DNA of 64,000 nt from Onchocerca volvulus. Taxonomy: Eukaryota; Nematoda; Chromadorea; Rhabditida; Onchocercidae. Shown here one piece after another: positions 15,436 to 29,700 of the stretch. Made by a program: the position numbers and the translations under genes. The DNA lies in NCBI GenBank assembly GCA_000499405.2, contig HG738138.1, positions 5,826,888 to 5,890,887 of the forward strand. The letters run 5' to 3'. Positions within the stretch are counted from its first letter, which is position 1. Each line of letters starts with the position of its first letter. Below the pieces are notes generated by a model. The model was not told the origin of the DNA. It saw only the letters and a program-made list of their open reading frames with translations, and made no database searches.

Positions 15436-18400
15436 CTAATCCTGCATATCAAAAGAGGTCATTTGATCTTTACTCAGTGCTGTTGGTAATTCGGATTTCC
15501 TCTCTGTATTAACAAATAAACTGTTATAAGTTCTAATTATTTAAAAATCAAACAAATACAACAAATACCAAGATTTTGACCATGTGAAAAATAAATACAC
15601 CGCTGACAGTAAAAGGAGTAAAAAGTTTGCCGGACTGGTTAGAATAAACATTATACATTGATAGCTCTGTAGACCATTTTATAATCCTCCTGACAAAAAA
15701 AAGCAATTATTGAATGTTCAATCTTGAAAGTGTTAACAGATTAAAACAAATTGCAGACATTTTAAATAGAAAGAAAACTTACCGTTACTGTTTATGCGAG
15801 GTGCATATAAGCTTGTCACAGAACTACTTTCAGCATTCAGATCCACTGGCTGTACATCGGAGGTTGTGGTTACAGTTGAATGGTGATAAGAAGCAGAAGG
15901 AACACGGCGAATTGGCAATGGAGTATTCCGTAAACGGATACCTTTTGAAGATAATAAAGGAGATTGAAGAGGGCTTATAGGCATCAAATTTCCACTGTTA
16001 CCTTGCTTCAAACGTGAATTCTGAGCCAATGAGAGTATTTTCTGTACTGCATGTGGTGATTCTACACCTGCAAAGAAATAGCTACGCTAGTATAAACTTC
16101 GATAAAGCAAACCGGAAACTGTTTCCACCTAAAAAGTACCAAATTTTGGAGCCGATATCCTGTGCTGATCGGAAGTACTCGACTGACTAGATAAGCTCGA
16201 AGGTGATGGTGATGGGGCTCTGCGTCGTGTTACGCTTGCACTACTGCATGACGGTTCGCACTCGTATGAAAGTTGATCCAAGTCTGCTTCGCATTCAACG
16301 ACATTTAAATTTGACAGATAAGATTTTACTTTCCGAACCATTAAAGCTTGTTCGTATAATTTGCGACGGGGCTGTGTTGCAGTTTTCACTAAAAATTTGA
16401 TGTTTTAACAAGGATCATTTAAGAAATGATATCTCGTTCCTAATTATTTTTCTTACCTTAAATCTCAGGGGATCGCGATTTTTTTGAATAAGATTTGTAT
16501 TATTCTGCAGCAAGCATATAACAAAAATTTCCACAAAGACATTAAGAATTATGGGTAAACTAACTTGCATTTGGTCCCATTTTTCTCATTGTAGCAACTG
16601 TTCCGGCACCACCATCAAAACTATTCATGTTAACTAACGCATCGCTAACATCATTTGCACCACTCTTTAAATTTAATAATTATGTTTCACATTTATTTCA
16701 AATCAGCGAAGGTTTACATAGGGAGTATATTAGCTAATATCACGACTAACATTTTTCAGGAGATCTCTGCTCGACCGTGTTTGACGTAAAATTAGCATAA
16801 AAGAATACACATAACAATAAAGTAACTCTAGTTGTGAGAACTTCGCACTGAAGTTTTAAATAATGGACGAAAAGACTATTAAAGAAAAAGCCATACTTGT
16901 TGAGCCATAACGCCAATTTCATAAGGTGAATTGCATAATTTGGTAACTGAACGAATAGCCTTAGCAATCATCCGCAATTTTTCGAAATTAATCAACTTTT
17001 CACAATATGTCGGATTACCCTCATGTGAAAATGTCAAATCTTTTTTGAGCACTGGATATATGGGAATGACAGGTGGTTCTTGAGAAACAATGGCAAGATG
17101 CTGACGATATTTCGACATGTTTCTAGACGGATCTACCAAATGTAGAACATCCTCGAACATTTTCATATATTTACTGAAACAACAAAACTAAGGCTTTAAA
17201 ATAAAAAATATGCATTTGACAAACCTTGGAACACGCTCCCAAGTATGGTGCAGTCTTCGAACAGCAGGTTTCTCCAAACCGCTCACAATCGCAAACATCG
17301 AATTGAAGTTTCTGAAGTCCCGACAATATCGAGCTATTTTAATAAACTTTTTCACCAACTTCATTCTTTTTTGTAAAGCTTTTTCGCGACATATTTCTGT
17401 TGCAACCCACCACATTTCCTGAAATGCTAATGGTGGTTTAAAACTTGGAGAGAAAATCACCCCGAAAATAAAAGGATTTCTTCTAGTTTGCTCATGAGTT
17501 ATGTTGTAAATGTGGCAGGTTCAGAAGAGAAGACAAAGGGGATATTGACATTCAAGTAGTGATAATACCTGACAATAGTGTTCCTCAGTAAATAAAGTGG
17601 CAAACACTACAAAATATTATAGTTTACAGTGGCAACATAATTAAAAGACTTATACCTTATTGAATAAAGATTCAAAATCAGCCAACTTTGGCCAACCATA
17701 CTTTGATTCCAAATTGAATAAATTATCTACATATTCTGTGGGTTCAATGGCCGAAAATACATCGAAATCCTGAAATGCTTGAAAAGAATACTGCTTTAAT
17801 AATCCAATGGATAAAAAATAGTGACTATCTAGCATACAAGATAACGAGAAAATGTACCACAAAAACTTATATAATATAAGCAAACTTTTACTTGTAAAGT
17901 AAGCTGAGCAGCAAGTATTTGTGCATTCAACTGAAGCAGATGAATCTCTGCTTCTTTCAGAACTTCAGGAGCCAATTCATCAGGTACTAACGGTTCTGAT
18001 CTGAAATCCGTTAATTTCTTGACATTGGTTCATGCTTAATAGTACAGTTAGTCAAAAATTTAATCAAATTAAAGCCTAGTTTAATAAACTATCAATACTT
18101 TTCTTCAGGAAATGCCATAGCTGCCACTCTGATGAGAAAACCAAATTACCCACTTTTTACAGCAATCCTTATATTATGCATGAGCATAAAAGCAAACCAA
18201 AAGTTCAAGTTATGGATTCTTTATCGGCAGTTGATAGCTCTAATGGATAAGTTAAGATCAGAGGAAAAACAACTATATCAGTTTGAATGCATAATTTGTC
18301 ATCATAAGGAAGATTCACCGACTGTTGTTTTTTAAATAATAACGACTATTCAGATGAATGCGTTCAGCAAGATTGTTCATTTGATCTGGAAGTCGCTTTT

Positions 18401-19917
18401 GCTTAATAACTCCATCCGGTGTCACAGTCGTCTCACAAAGTGCCCATTCCAGACTTCCACTATCAGAACTCATGCCGAATTCCTGGAAGAAAAATGACGA
18501 TTAAAATATATACATCTATTCCAAGCTTACTAATATAGATTTAATACCAAAAAAGCAAATTAAAAGAAGAAACCTGCAGCGCAAGCTGAACCACATTTTG
18601 AGCAGTTGTTTCTTTATAAACAGTGAGATATTTGAAAGACTGATCCGCTCGATAAACTTTTAAAACATGCTCCGGACATGGACTACTAGCGGGTTGATAA
18701 TATTGGGCAATATTCATTGTTGAGATTCGTGATGCGCCAACAGAATGACCAGCAATGTCGGGATTTGAACGACTAGCACGAAGGGAATTCGATCGTGTAG
18801 GATTTAGCTAAAAATATTTAAAGGATAATAAATTTTCGTAAAAGTAACCTAATTCATAAGGGTAAACAATGACCAAATAATATTAAAAAAGTTCATGCCT
18901 TCTGGGTCTTAAGAACACTGAAATCCAGTTTATATCAACTCGAGTCTACTGGAAGTTAATCAACAAATGTATTAAAAGAATGGTGTCGTATTGTTCTTTT
19001 TAAAGGTAATTTTATGAAAATTTCTAGCGTGTAAATGTGGGAGGATCATATTACTTCTAATAATGAAATGGCTTGGATTGAAACAAAGTATTTGTTATTT
19101 GTTGAACAAATAAAAGTTAACAAAATATGCCTAAATTTGGCTTTTTTCAAATGCAGCTGAAATAACATGTCATCAAATTTTTAAAAATATACTGTTTTTG
19201 ATTCTGCAGTGGGTCCATCTGGTAATGTACTCGGCAAGCCCTTTAGCATCGTCAGCAATTTATCCATCATTGAAATTTTATTTCCAGAACTACCTGTCAT
19301 GCCACTTGGTGGCAAACATGAAAAACTGGAAGCAACCGATCGCGGATTCATTCCTATCATACACGACATAGACCCTCTCTGCCCACTTTCATTTTGCTGT
19401 AAAAACTGCCAATTATGAATATCTCAACGGTGCATTTCTGAGTTCTCACCTAAATAGGATCACCCCAACATTCTTTGCACTGAATCTTAAAAGATAAAAT
19501 GTGAAATATTTGTTAGCAGATTTTATACACAGCTTTGAATTCGTATCACCAAAGAATCTTTAATATGCAACCTTTACAGCTGCTCTTTGTTTCGTGTAGC
19601 GAATATCCGGCCCCTTCTGGTATACACTACACTGATCTTCAACATCAACTGCACGCTCTGAACGAGCAATCATTTCCTTGAAGCCAAGAAGATTTGACTT
19701 GACTGTTATGGACAGATGGGTGTTGCTACGCAAAACTTCCAAAGCCCGGACCAAACTAATTTTCTTGAAGCTTTGACCATTCACTTCGATTATCTTAAAA
19801 AATAAATGCTGAATTAGCATTTAGCATTCCTACTTTTTGAATAACATTCAATTTTTCCAAAACACATTTCAATATTTATTCAGTGAAAACAAGCTTATTC
19901 AGTTATGACTTTATAAA

Positions 19918-19949
<32 letters not shown>

Positions 19950-22900
19950 CTTTGTATCAAATAAACCTGATCGCCTCTTTTGAGACCAATTTTTTCGGCA
20001 CGGCTGCCACGCTGGACATCAGAAACAAATATTCCAGAGGAACCATTTTCTTTGCCACCAAGAATTGATAGTGAAAGAGGCTGATCTCTATTTGAACGAG
20101 AATATACGATGTTCCTTGTTCGAGATTTCACACTGCACGCAATGTTCAGTAATGACTGTAAAAATGACTTGTTTCTCCGAAAAATTTCTCAAAAAAAACG
20201 ATGTTTTCAACAAGAGGATACTTTTTTTTTTTTTCTTTTTAATATTTCGAAATTGTGTAATTCAAAAAAACATTGCACAGGTCGTTACAAAAAAAGAACT
20301 TCTTTGCATTAGTAAGGGGTTAAGTGCAAAAAGTACTAGAGTTAAGATAATGGCAACATTGCCAATTATATAAACAGCATGACGAATAAGCCACTAATAT
20401 TTAATTTTACATATAATTTAAATATATTTAGATACAGTTTCCCTAAGTATAAAGGAATTGATTTAAATAAAAGCATTCATCTCGTCTGCAATTTAAATAT
20501 TACCTGCTGACTATGCATTTGATCTCGTTCAAGAGCTTGTTCGAAGCGATCAAGTAACTGCATCATTTCACTATTGCATTCAAAGTCATTGAAATGATTA
20601 TTAACCCACAGCAACACAATTCGTGCAATCTGACAAGAAGAAACTCAAGTAAAACTTATCACGAAAATTTAACACTTATGAGAGCTATACAGTTATTTAG
20701 TGCAATATAATTGACAATACCAGTGTTACCACACACTGATCGTGACATAGTCGAACACTGATATCCAACATTGACTTTAAGCCTATGATACTGACTATCG
20801 AGTAATCTCGTTCAATCTAGTAAATAATTAATTTGACACTTCAGGAAAATTATCACAGCTAATTCCACAAGATTCTGTTTTTCTCAGATTTTGAGCATAT
20901 TTATCTCTAGAAATTTCGTTATTACTTAAGTACTTTCGCTTCCATAACGTAGTCATTTCACATAAATACCCAGATCGACTTTGCACTGAATAAAGCACTA
21001 TCCCATCGAATATTTGATGATGAAAAAGTAAATAAAACTCGAATATAAGTAACCTTGTCTCTTAAGTTCGATTCTGCGAACCAGTGCATCAACTTCTCAA
21101 AAATCATAGTTGGATCACTGATGAATACGCGATACATGAGCAGGAAATCCTCAATATAATGTGCATCCACTGCTGTGTCCCTTTCTTCAACCAAGTGTTC
21201 AATCAGCTTATCTCGATTGGCTTTGATCAATACCTGACCCATTTGATTACCTACTGATCTAAACAACCAAGCAGTTACTATAAACATACATAAAAAAACA
21301 TAAAGAGAATTTTCAAAATGTATTATAGGAAGTGAAGAGGAATAAGGGAAGATCATCAAAAAAGTAGGCAACAAAGATGTTCACTTAGACGAAAATGCAT
21401 TTATAGCAATGTCGTTACCTTCGTTCTATTTCTGAGACGATTTCACCAGTGATTCCATCAGAATGCTGTTCAATATGTTCACTTATTGTACTCATAATGT
21501 TACAGTAATCTCGATGTTCGACCAGCACAAATTCACAATCATCCACTAATGTTCGCATTACTCCAACATGGTACTGGAAACAGTTGCAATTAGACTTAAA
21601 TCTTGCATTTAATGTATTGATTTTCAACAAAAATCAACCAGCATTCGCATCTTTGTTCAATTCGTTTAGAACAAGTTGACCACAGGATCTTTTTTCCATG
21701 AAATATAAGGATGAAAATATGAATCATTCGGGAAAATTTAGCCATCCAATCTTTCAATAATAATCTCCTTAATCAAGAGAAATTAAACTATAAATAAAAG
21801 ATCATAAAAAAAATATATACCTGGGGAACTAAATCAGGCTGCACACCAAATGAGTCGCCAAGTTTATATTCGATTCTCTCACCATCCGGTAAAAGAACTT
21901 CTACTTGGCCATTTACAATGACTGACCATGTATCAATCCTCTCATTATGTTGCATAACAATTGTATTTGCTTTCGATACCACAGCGAATACCATTTTTAA
22001 ACAAAGTTGACGCTTTATGCTCAACGGAAATGTTGCCAAAGCGGACATATGTTGCATGAAATCCTAAAATAAATAAATTTTCCCCATGAATGGTGAAGAT
22101 ACCGTGGTTGAAAATTATAAAGTTTAACTGAAGAGCTTTATTTTGCATTCCTGTAAGTGATGGTAACGGCTTACAGCACAAGTCGGACGTAGAATGATAA
22201 TTTGGCGCTTGAGAATTTCAAAAATGCAAGATACAATATAAGTCAAAGCAATTACCATGTTTCATTTTACAGAATTCTACCATCTAAATTAATTTCTGCA
22301 AATATAAACAAATAATATTAATAAATTACCATATGCAGATATTAACAAAATATTACCAGCAATGTGCATATATCATCTGCTGTTCTTTCAAAAGGTTCTT
22401 TTTCAAGACATTCACGAACACTATCTTTCAATTCATGAAAACTATCATATGATGGACATGATTCGTCGTCTTCTTCGCTGTCCACTGCTGCTTCTGGAAG
22501 CCCTAAAAATAAGACGAAAATACAACAATTCAGACTGAATAAAATAATTTGTATCGAATTTAATATAATTCCAGTGGATCAACTTCACATCTATATTCGA
22601 ACAATTGAATATATGAACGCACCATGTAAATCATCTTCGTTTGCGCTTGATGAAGCCGTACTTGACAAATGTGTATAAAGTTCGCCACTATTTGGACTCG
22701 AAACAGAATTAGATTTGCATGTTTTATGCTTCAGCTTGAGACGAGTACTTGTATCCACATTTAGACCATTCAAATATACCTTAAGAATTAACGTATAGGT
22801 CGAAAATCTCATGGATTACCCATTATTTATGTTTTATAAGCGTTTATGCTTTTTCCATTAAGCTTACCTGGCTTTTATACGTCGAAGCATAACCAGAACT

Positions 22901-24483
22901 GGCAATATTACTGGGATTACTGGGACATATATCGTTTCTTTCCCGAGGAAAAGACCTGTGCTTTTTCCGTTCACACCTTGAAACTGGTGATTCAGTAGAA
23001 CCAAGAGATGATGCCTTTCCAGTCTTGTAAAGACGGGAAGGTGGCGGAAGCGATAAATTTGAAGTAGCAGGATCAGCACCTGAGCGAATTGAAACAGTGA
23101 CCGTGCCAGATGGTGATGATACGGGTGTAGCGCTTAATGCACATAATGAATTGCGCAAACGGCTACTATTTCCCGTCGAACACATATGTCCTTTGTTCAC
23201 CTTGATATGTTTCACATCTGGATAATCAATCTGGAAAAAAAAAGGTCAGCAAGTATTAGATTGAAGAAATGCGATAGGCTTTGAAAGTGCAAGTCAAGTA
23301 TGCTGCTCTCCATACGATTTATTACACGTAACCGATCTGATTCAATATTAAGCACCAACTGATGTTCTAGTAAAAACTAACTACGATCATTTCTGCTGGT
23401 TGTAAAACAATACAATCATTTCTGCGTCGATAATCCAATCCATTCCGTTTGCCAAACCTGTAAAACTTTTACTTTAACTAGTGAGATACCGACGAATGTG
23501 AGGGATGGTGATGTATGAGTTATAAAAATGGCAAACATCTCAAAATTCGGTCGGTATCAAGAGAATCATTAGGACCTCATCAACCACAACAACGCAAGAT
23601 CTTTTTAGGACAACTTACAATGTTAGTAACTGAACCATTTCTTTTCACTCATTTCAACATTTTCTCTCTCCAGTTTTAAATCTTGGACTGTTACAAACTC
23701 TCTCCCCACCCCCATTCTCTTCCAACACGTCAGATGATTACTGAGCTTCAAATTAATATTCCTTCAATGTTTATTTCATACATAATAAAACTGGAAATTG
23801 AATACCATCCGCAGGGTAAGTAGATTTGTTCATCCATGAAAACACAACCGGAAAGTAATATATACCAACATGTGGCAACTTGGCCTTGTCTAAAATTAAT
23901 TTATGTAAAAAGCTGATAGGAATCTCTTTCCTGTGTATTTAAACTGATGCACATATTACGAAAGCTCATATAAAATTTGTCAAGAAAAAGGACTAAGTGT
24001 TGATTTTGATCTTGAACAAAAAAAAAAAGCAAGATTAAATAATATTTCTCACCGGAAAAGAATAAAATTAGCAGGATGTTTCTCGAAACGCGCAGTACAA
24101 CAAATTGCACGAAGTGGTGCATCATTTAAGTTATGAAAAACGTCTAAGCGCCGTAAATTTGAATATATAATTTTCAAATCCTGAAGGAGAGCGAACAAAA
24201 ATACCCAATAAAGGGGCATATATATATATATAACACAAGCAAAGCTTAAGTTTAATAATTCAAAGGATTTCATGTTAAAAAGAATGAGCTTAGCAGATCA
24301 ATAATTGTTAATCAGCAGAAGCTTCTTCTGTCGTCAAAAAGCGTACTGTCTTTCTCCAAATAAATTAGACATTTTTGAAGGAAATCAAAACTTTTTGTCA
24401 AATAAAAGAAAGAAAACCTCGTCCGTCCTCGTTAATGGTTCCTTGGCGATAGCAGCAATAAATGCTTCCCTGTAATGCTCCAT
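15436..24483 (-). CDS. pxf-1: PDZ-GEF / Rap guanine nucleotide exchange factor (PXF-1, RAPGEF2/6 type)
   Basis: This exchanges GDP for GTP on Rap GTPases at membranes and junctions. The minus-strand order matches RAPGEF2/6. An N-terminal cNMP-binding-like domain is split over exons near 24483, 24182-24051, 23890-23815 and 23450-23390 ([25 protein letters not shown]). A Ser-rich linker follows (22.9-23.2 kb), then a second cNMP-binding-like domain (about 22.06-21.8 kb; [20 protein letters not shown]), RasGEF-N (21.24-21.05 kb; [13 protein letters not shown]), PDZ (20.13-19.57 kb; [19 protein letters not shown]), RA (18.8-18.4 kb) and catalytic RasGEF (17.9-16.9 kb; [44 protein letters not shown]). 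A basic/Ser-rich tail has [19 protein letters not shown]. The last exon (about 15504-15436) joins in phase 1 and ends FDMQD. The start ATG at 24483 directly follows an acceptor-like GTAG. Both regulatory domains lack the canonical cAMP-cassette Glu and Arg, so direct cAMP binding is doubtful. Confidence 0.95.
19923..19947. repeat. Poly(T) tract, 25 T
   Basis: Uninterrupted run of 25 T on the plus strand (poly-A on the coding strand), in an intron of the RapGEF gene just downstream of the PDZ exon. Confidence 0.95.
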
Positions 24484-26793
24484 ACTACCACAATTCCCAT
24501 TCAACAAAATTTGTTAGACGTTAATAACTACCGAACAAATCAAGCTATTTTCCAAAACAAACTACAGTAATCAGTTTTTCCATACTGGAACCAATCGGAC
24601 ATTGTAACGTATTTGATTTGTATAAAAATTGGTGTCATTCATTGATTACTCGTTGTAGACGTGAAATGTGCCGGAACATTTCCCGGGGGTTACTGATTCA
24701 TTATCCATTACAGATTATTAATGTATTGCTATTGATGGTATACGCTGCATGTTAAAGTTAGCCATTCTTGTCGTTTCCTCCACTCCTTTTCCCAACATAT
24801 ATCCAAAATTCAGGACCGGAATTTTACATCTTGAACTTCTGGATCGATGTTTACAGGATTAAGAATTCAAATTTATTTTTTTAAAGGATGTAATTTCAAT
24901 TAGTTGTTGCTTGTATGAATACTTAAATTTTGTTAAGTGCACGATTTTGAATGATAATCAGCCAGTAGTCGTGATGAAATTAACAAATTTATTAGAATTA
25001 TAAACAAATTCAACGAATAATCAATGAAAAGAAAGCTGTAACAGTTAGGCAATATCGGGAAAACTCTTTGTTTGCAACTGTATAAGATTATCAGCTGAAT
25101 TCTCACTTTAAATTGAAGCGGCTAACGTAGAGATAATTTCAGGTTCTGAAATTGTAATTGTTAAAATGAAGCGATTTAAAAAAATATTGTATTCATATTG
25201 TGATCCAAATCTTTATGCTCAATGAGCATCGCTTTATCATCCAGTTTCTTGTTTGTTTGATTCCAATTAGACACAACAATGGACGGAAGCATTTAAAAAT
25301 TCACTTCAGTTATGGTTAAAAACGCCGAAAACACACCGATCAAAGCTGGCAAATAGATGTAGATGATCCGGTTCTGCTGAAGAGTAATTGTCTTAAATCT
25401 TGAGGACAATTCTACAAATGTTCGGTGATTCATTGGTCAATAAATTTTCGAAAAAACTTTTGCAAGAGAATTTCAAGATTCGGAAAGATAATCACTGAAT
25501 ATTTTTCAGACGAAAATTAATATGAATGTTTGATCATTTAATGCTATCGTCTGAATAAATTTCAGTCCTGATCATTGATCTGATTCTTGATGGTTATTGA
25601 ACAAAGTTGGTTGGAATCTGCTTAATATGATATATATGTCTTTTTAAAAAAATCTGGAAACCACAAATTTTTATCTACCAAATTGTTTTGCACATTTGGA
25701 GATTTCCCATTTTCTTCATTAAATTAAAAGAAAGCCATGCGGAACTGATATGCCACATTTTCCTTTTATAATAGTTACTAAAAAAAAGAAAATACTATCT
25801 ATTTTAAAATGAATATTGTGATCGTAAATGAGAAGTCGAAAAGGTACAACTAAAAAATATTAGTAACTATTGTTGTTATCGAGAGTATTTTGTATCCATT
25901 GTTATAACCTGTCAAAATTAATTAATTATCATTATTTACTAGGCGAGAAATTCCCAAAATTCCATAAAGCAAATGAAAGAAATGAAATAATAGAAACGTC
26001 CTATATATACAATAAATACAATATAAAATTGTTTGTACAAAACACCTAACATTTCAATCATCAAATCCAAGCAAATCTATATATTCAAATGAATTTTGAA
26101 TTACGAACACGAATTATCTTTGAGAAAATGTTCGAAACTAAGACACTCACAGTTCTGCTTTATTTCATCAATTTGCAAATAAAATGCAGATCTTATTGGA
26201 AATCAAAACTGTTGATTAGGACTGATGGAACATTTGATACTGCAGTAAGCTGGAAATAAAACTACTAAGGATAAATTAATTCTACGATTTTCAAAATAAG
26301 TTGAAAGAATATCATTCATGACAATGTGATTATGAAAGACAGACTTGCTAGCCTACTGACAAATACAAGCGTTCTATTGTGCGCTTGTTGGAAGTTTTTT
26401 TGGAAGAAAGCAAAATCTTAAATGAAAATAAGCGACTATACAGGTGATGGTATGCTTCGATCATTTTGATGCAACGAGGATTCTGAATGACAGTAAGTTT
26501 CGCATTCGAACATGTTCATATGGAAAAAATACGCGATATCAAGTCATTTGTTATTTTATTTATCAACTGTTTATCAACTCAAACTGTCTAATCGTAGCTG
26601 GTTGTCTCTTTTTAATTTGCTTGAAGCTTCCAGAAATATGTATCACATTGTTTCGGTATCATCCAGTCATTCCCACAATTCATCATCGTGATAGAAATAG
26701 ATCACTTGAGCATTCAAGTTACTGGAAAGATAACTCATCTGATATGATCTACATGCACTTTAATGTTAAACTAAATGAAATAAAACTGAAGAC
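24484..26793. other. RapGEF 5' flank and QSOX 3' flank, no gene seen
   Basis: About 2.3 kb of AT-rich sequence between two minus-strand genes. It should hold the RapGEF promoter and the QSOX 3' UTR; TTTAAT at 26759-26764 reads ATTAAA on the minus strand and is a possible QSOX poly(A) signal. A 119-codon plus-strand frame at 26447-26806 runs into the QSOX last exon antisense and is probably chance. Confidence 0.55.
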
Positions 26794-29700
26794 TCAGAAT
26801 GGCTGAGAAAGCTGTCGACTATTTGAAATACGTTGCATTTCATTGTATGGCCTGATTGCTGTGTAGAAGTTAATGAGGAAATCTCGGACATTTTTTCTGC
26901 TAAACATTCCATCTGAATGACATGTTGAGCAAAGGAAAAATGGTGGAAATTGTCGCTTCTCAAACTGCGGATCTTCCGTTGCTTTATCGCCATGCAATCG
27001 AGCATTAACAATGTTATGAGCACGCCAAAGGTAGAACATCATATCCTGAGCATTTTTCACCTACAAGCAACAGTATTTGCAGTCTGAGATGTAAAATATG
27101 TTATTTTGAAGCTTTGGCAATACGCAGAAATTAAGAGAATTGGGCAAATTTTTGTAAGTGGAGAGAAAACAACTCAATTAGTCAGTTAAATCATATCTCT
27201 ACTAAAATTATCAAAAAGTTTATTTTCTTATCATGAATTTTAAGTAATATTTACGATCACTTAAATTTGTTTTTTTTTTCCTGAAAAACCCTGAACTGGC
27301 AAAAAAGGTACCCGGCTTTTCGTCAACGGATAGAGCGTGCTTGTCATGTGCAAGAAATGTCGTCGACAATCCAGACAGCCGAAGAAGTTGGCAACCCAAC
27401 CACGTATACCGAGCAGCAGGTTAATTGGTGTTTGCAATTCCTGCGTGAATGCATTAACAGTCATTGCATGAAATGTTGTCCATAGGCCACATGTATAACC
27501 TCGATATCCTGGCGTTGTACCTTTACAATGTTCCCATGAAGCATTCGTCGGGAATGGATATCCATATACTCGCTGAAAATTTATCCCTTTTATCAAACTT
27601 TCAATATAAAGAATTTTTTGCGAATTCGCCTGGAAGATTTTCGACAAATGCGATTTCATCATCAGTCTTCTGAATAAAAATATTTGTTCAATTTACTTCT
27701 ATATTCTGAAATTGATTTCGCCATACAGATGTTGAAATTGTACGCTTTCCTTTATTTGCTTCTAGAAAATGTCGAAGATGCAAAAAGACTGATTTGGCTC
27801 GAGTGCTTTGTTTTAATGCCTGAAAAAATCTTGTAGCAGTGAAATTGAAGGTGACTTCTAATAAAATAGTATCACATTATGATAAGATTTACAGAATAAT
27901 CGATAAACTTGAGCGATAATGATTAGTTACCATTTTAATTTGAAATGTACACAGAATCTTGTTGGATGTAAAAAGCGGAGAAAAGAAGGAACTTGGAAGG
28001 AAGCGAAATTTTTAAGGGAAATAGACTCAATAATCAACTTAAAAAGATAACCATATATTTCAAAAAAAATTTTTTTTTGAATTAAATTTAAAAATCTTGC
28101 ACTATTGAACAGATAGAGAGAGGAGACCAAAAAAATTAGCAGGCAGAGATTTAAGATCGAATTTCTTTGTTCTAATTCAAATTTCAAGCTTGATAAGAGG
28201 CCTAATTCATTAACTTAATGTCTACTATTGTTTATGAAATAATGATTTAGTAAGAAATACTCAAACCAATACATTTCACGTTTGCGAACTTATGATGTAG
28301 GAAAGATATCTACAAGAGAAGAAAAGATCTGAAGATTAGCATAAATCACTAAGATCACTTATCATATCGATCTCGGCTATAGACAAACGAAACAATTTAC
28401 CGCAAATGATTTATGATTCGTTGTTCGCGATGTTGTATTAGATGTATAAATTGGAAAATGCTGAAAATTTGGAAAAAAATGTAATTATTTATATCTTGAA
28501 GTGAATATTGAAACAAATTTTCATATGCTAAAATAAATTTTATTTTCACAAATTTGTATTTTCAAATATTTCAGTAGAACCATTTCATTTCACAAATTTG
28601 TATTTTTGAATACTTTTTGAATATTTTTGAATATTTCAGAACTATTTTTTGAATATATTCGAAGTAATGTTACTTCAGCAAGAACACTGATGAAGTTGAG
28701 CAGTGCCGTGAGATTCGTATCAGCAATGTTGCTATCTGTTTTAATTACTTCGTCAAATATTGCCATGCGCATCGCTTTCAACATATCCGTTTCCGACACG
28801 TAGTATAATTCACGACATCTCAAATTTAACTATTAACAAATTAGATTCTTTACCGAATCGCTTCGAAAGAAATGAATTCATTTTTCTTGATGTAGGGGAT
28901 AAAGAATTTAATTGGAACATATGAAATATTATAATTTTAATTATGTATGATATGGCATTAAATGGACAAAAAGCAAGTATTTAAATATCTGAATCATTAT
29001 AATCCAACCAATATTTCAAGCTGAATTGTTAGCAGTAGAGCTAAAGTTCGGTACAGTAATTTAAAGTTTAGTATAAGCAAAACATTTCCATCAAAGTTAA
29101 AACATTATCTAAAAAACCCAAGTTTGAACTGAGAAAATTTTGCAACAAACCGCTTCAGTACGCTGGTTACTTTCAGAAAGAATTTAGCAAACAAAGAAAA
29201 AAGTTTCAGAAAGAGTTCAAAGAAAATAAAAGTTGCAATTTCATCAGATTGTAACAATAAGCAAATCAGCGCAAACCTATCATGATGTAATTCGCACTGC
29301 ACGACAACGTGCTCTTTGACAGGTAATGGTACCGGTGGAACATGAAAAACAGGCTGCGTGTGTGCTACATACGCATATGTTATGCTCATTACTTCTTGCA
29401 GCGAATGCGGACCATATCTGGATTTATGGCCAGAAAATAAAATTAATAATACAATTCATCAGAAAGTCATCTGTGATAGCATTTCGTGCATATTTCAATC
29501 AGTTTTTGAGGACTCAAAAAAAAAAAAAAAAAAAAAAAATGCGCTCAAATTTGAATCAAATTTTAAGAATGGAAAACTATTTTTGAAAATTATTCTGATA
29601 TAACAATGAATTACTTGTATTAATTGGCAAGAATTGCTTTAAGCCCAGTCTGTTTTGTTTGAAACAAACTTTTTCCTCATAGTTCCAACTTTTTCACTCA

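Noticed and set aside
26447..26806. 119-codon plus-strand ATG frame.
   Set aside because: It overlaps the QSOX terminal exon on the opposite strand, has no domain or splice support, and a frame of this length is expected about once by chance in AT-rich DNA of this size.
29112..29127. Twelve-base match (ACCCAAGTTTGA) to the 3' part of the nematode SL1 spliced leader.
   Set aside because: The match stops before the final G, is not followed by a GT donor or an Sm site, and lies in a QSOX intron. It is not a spliced-leader RNA gene.
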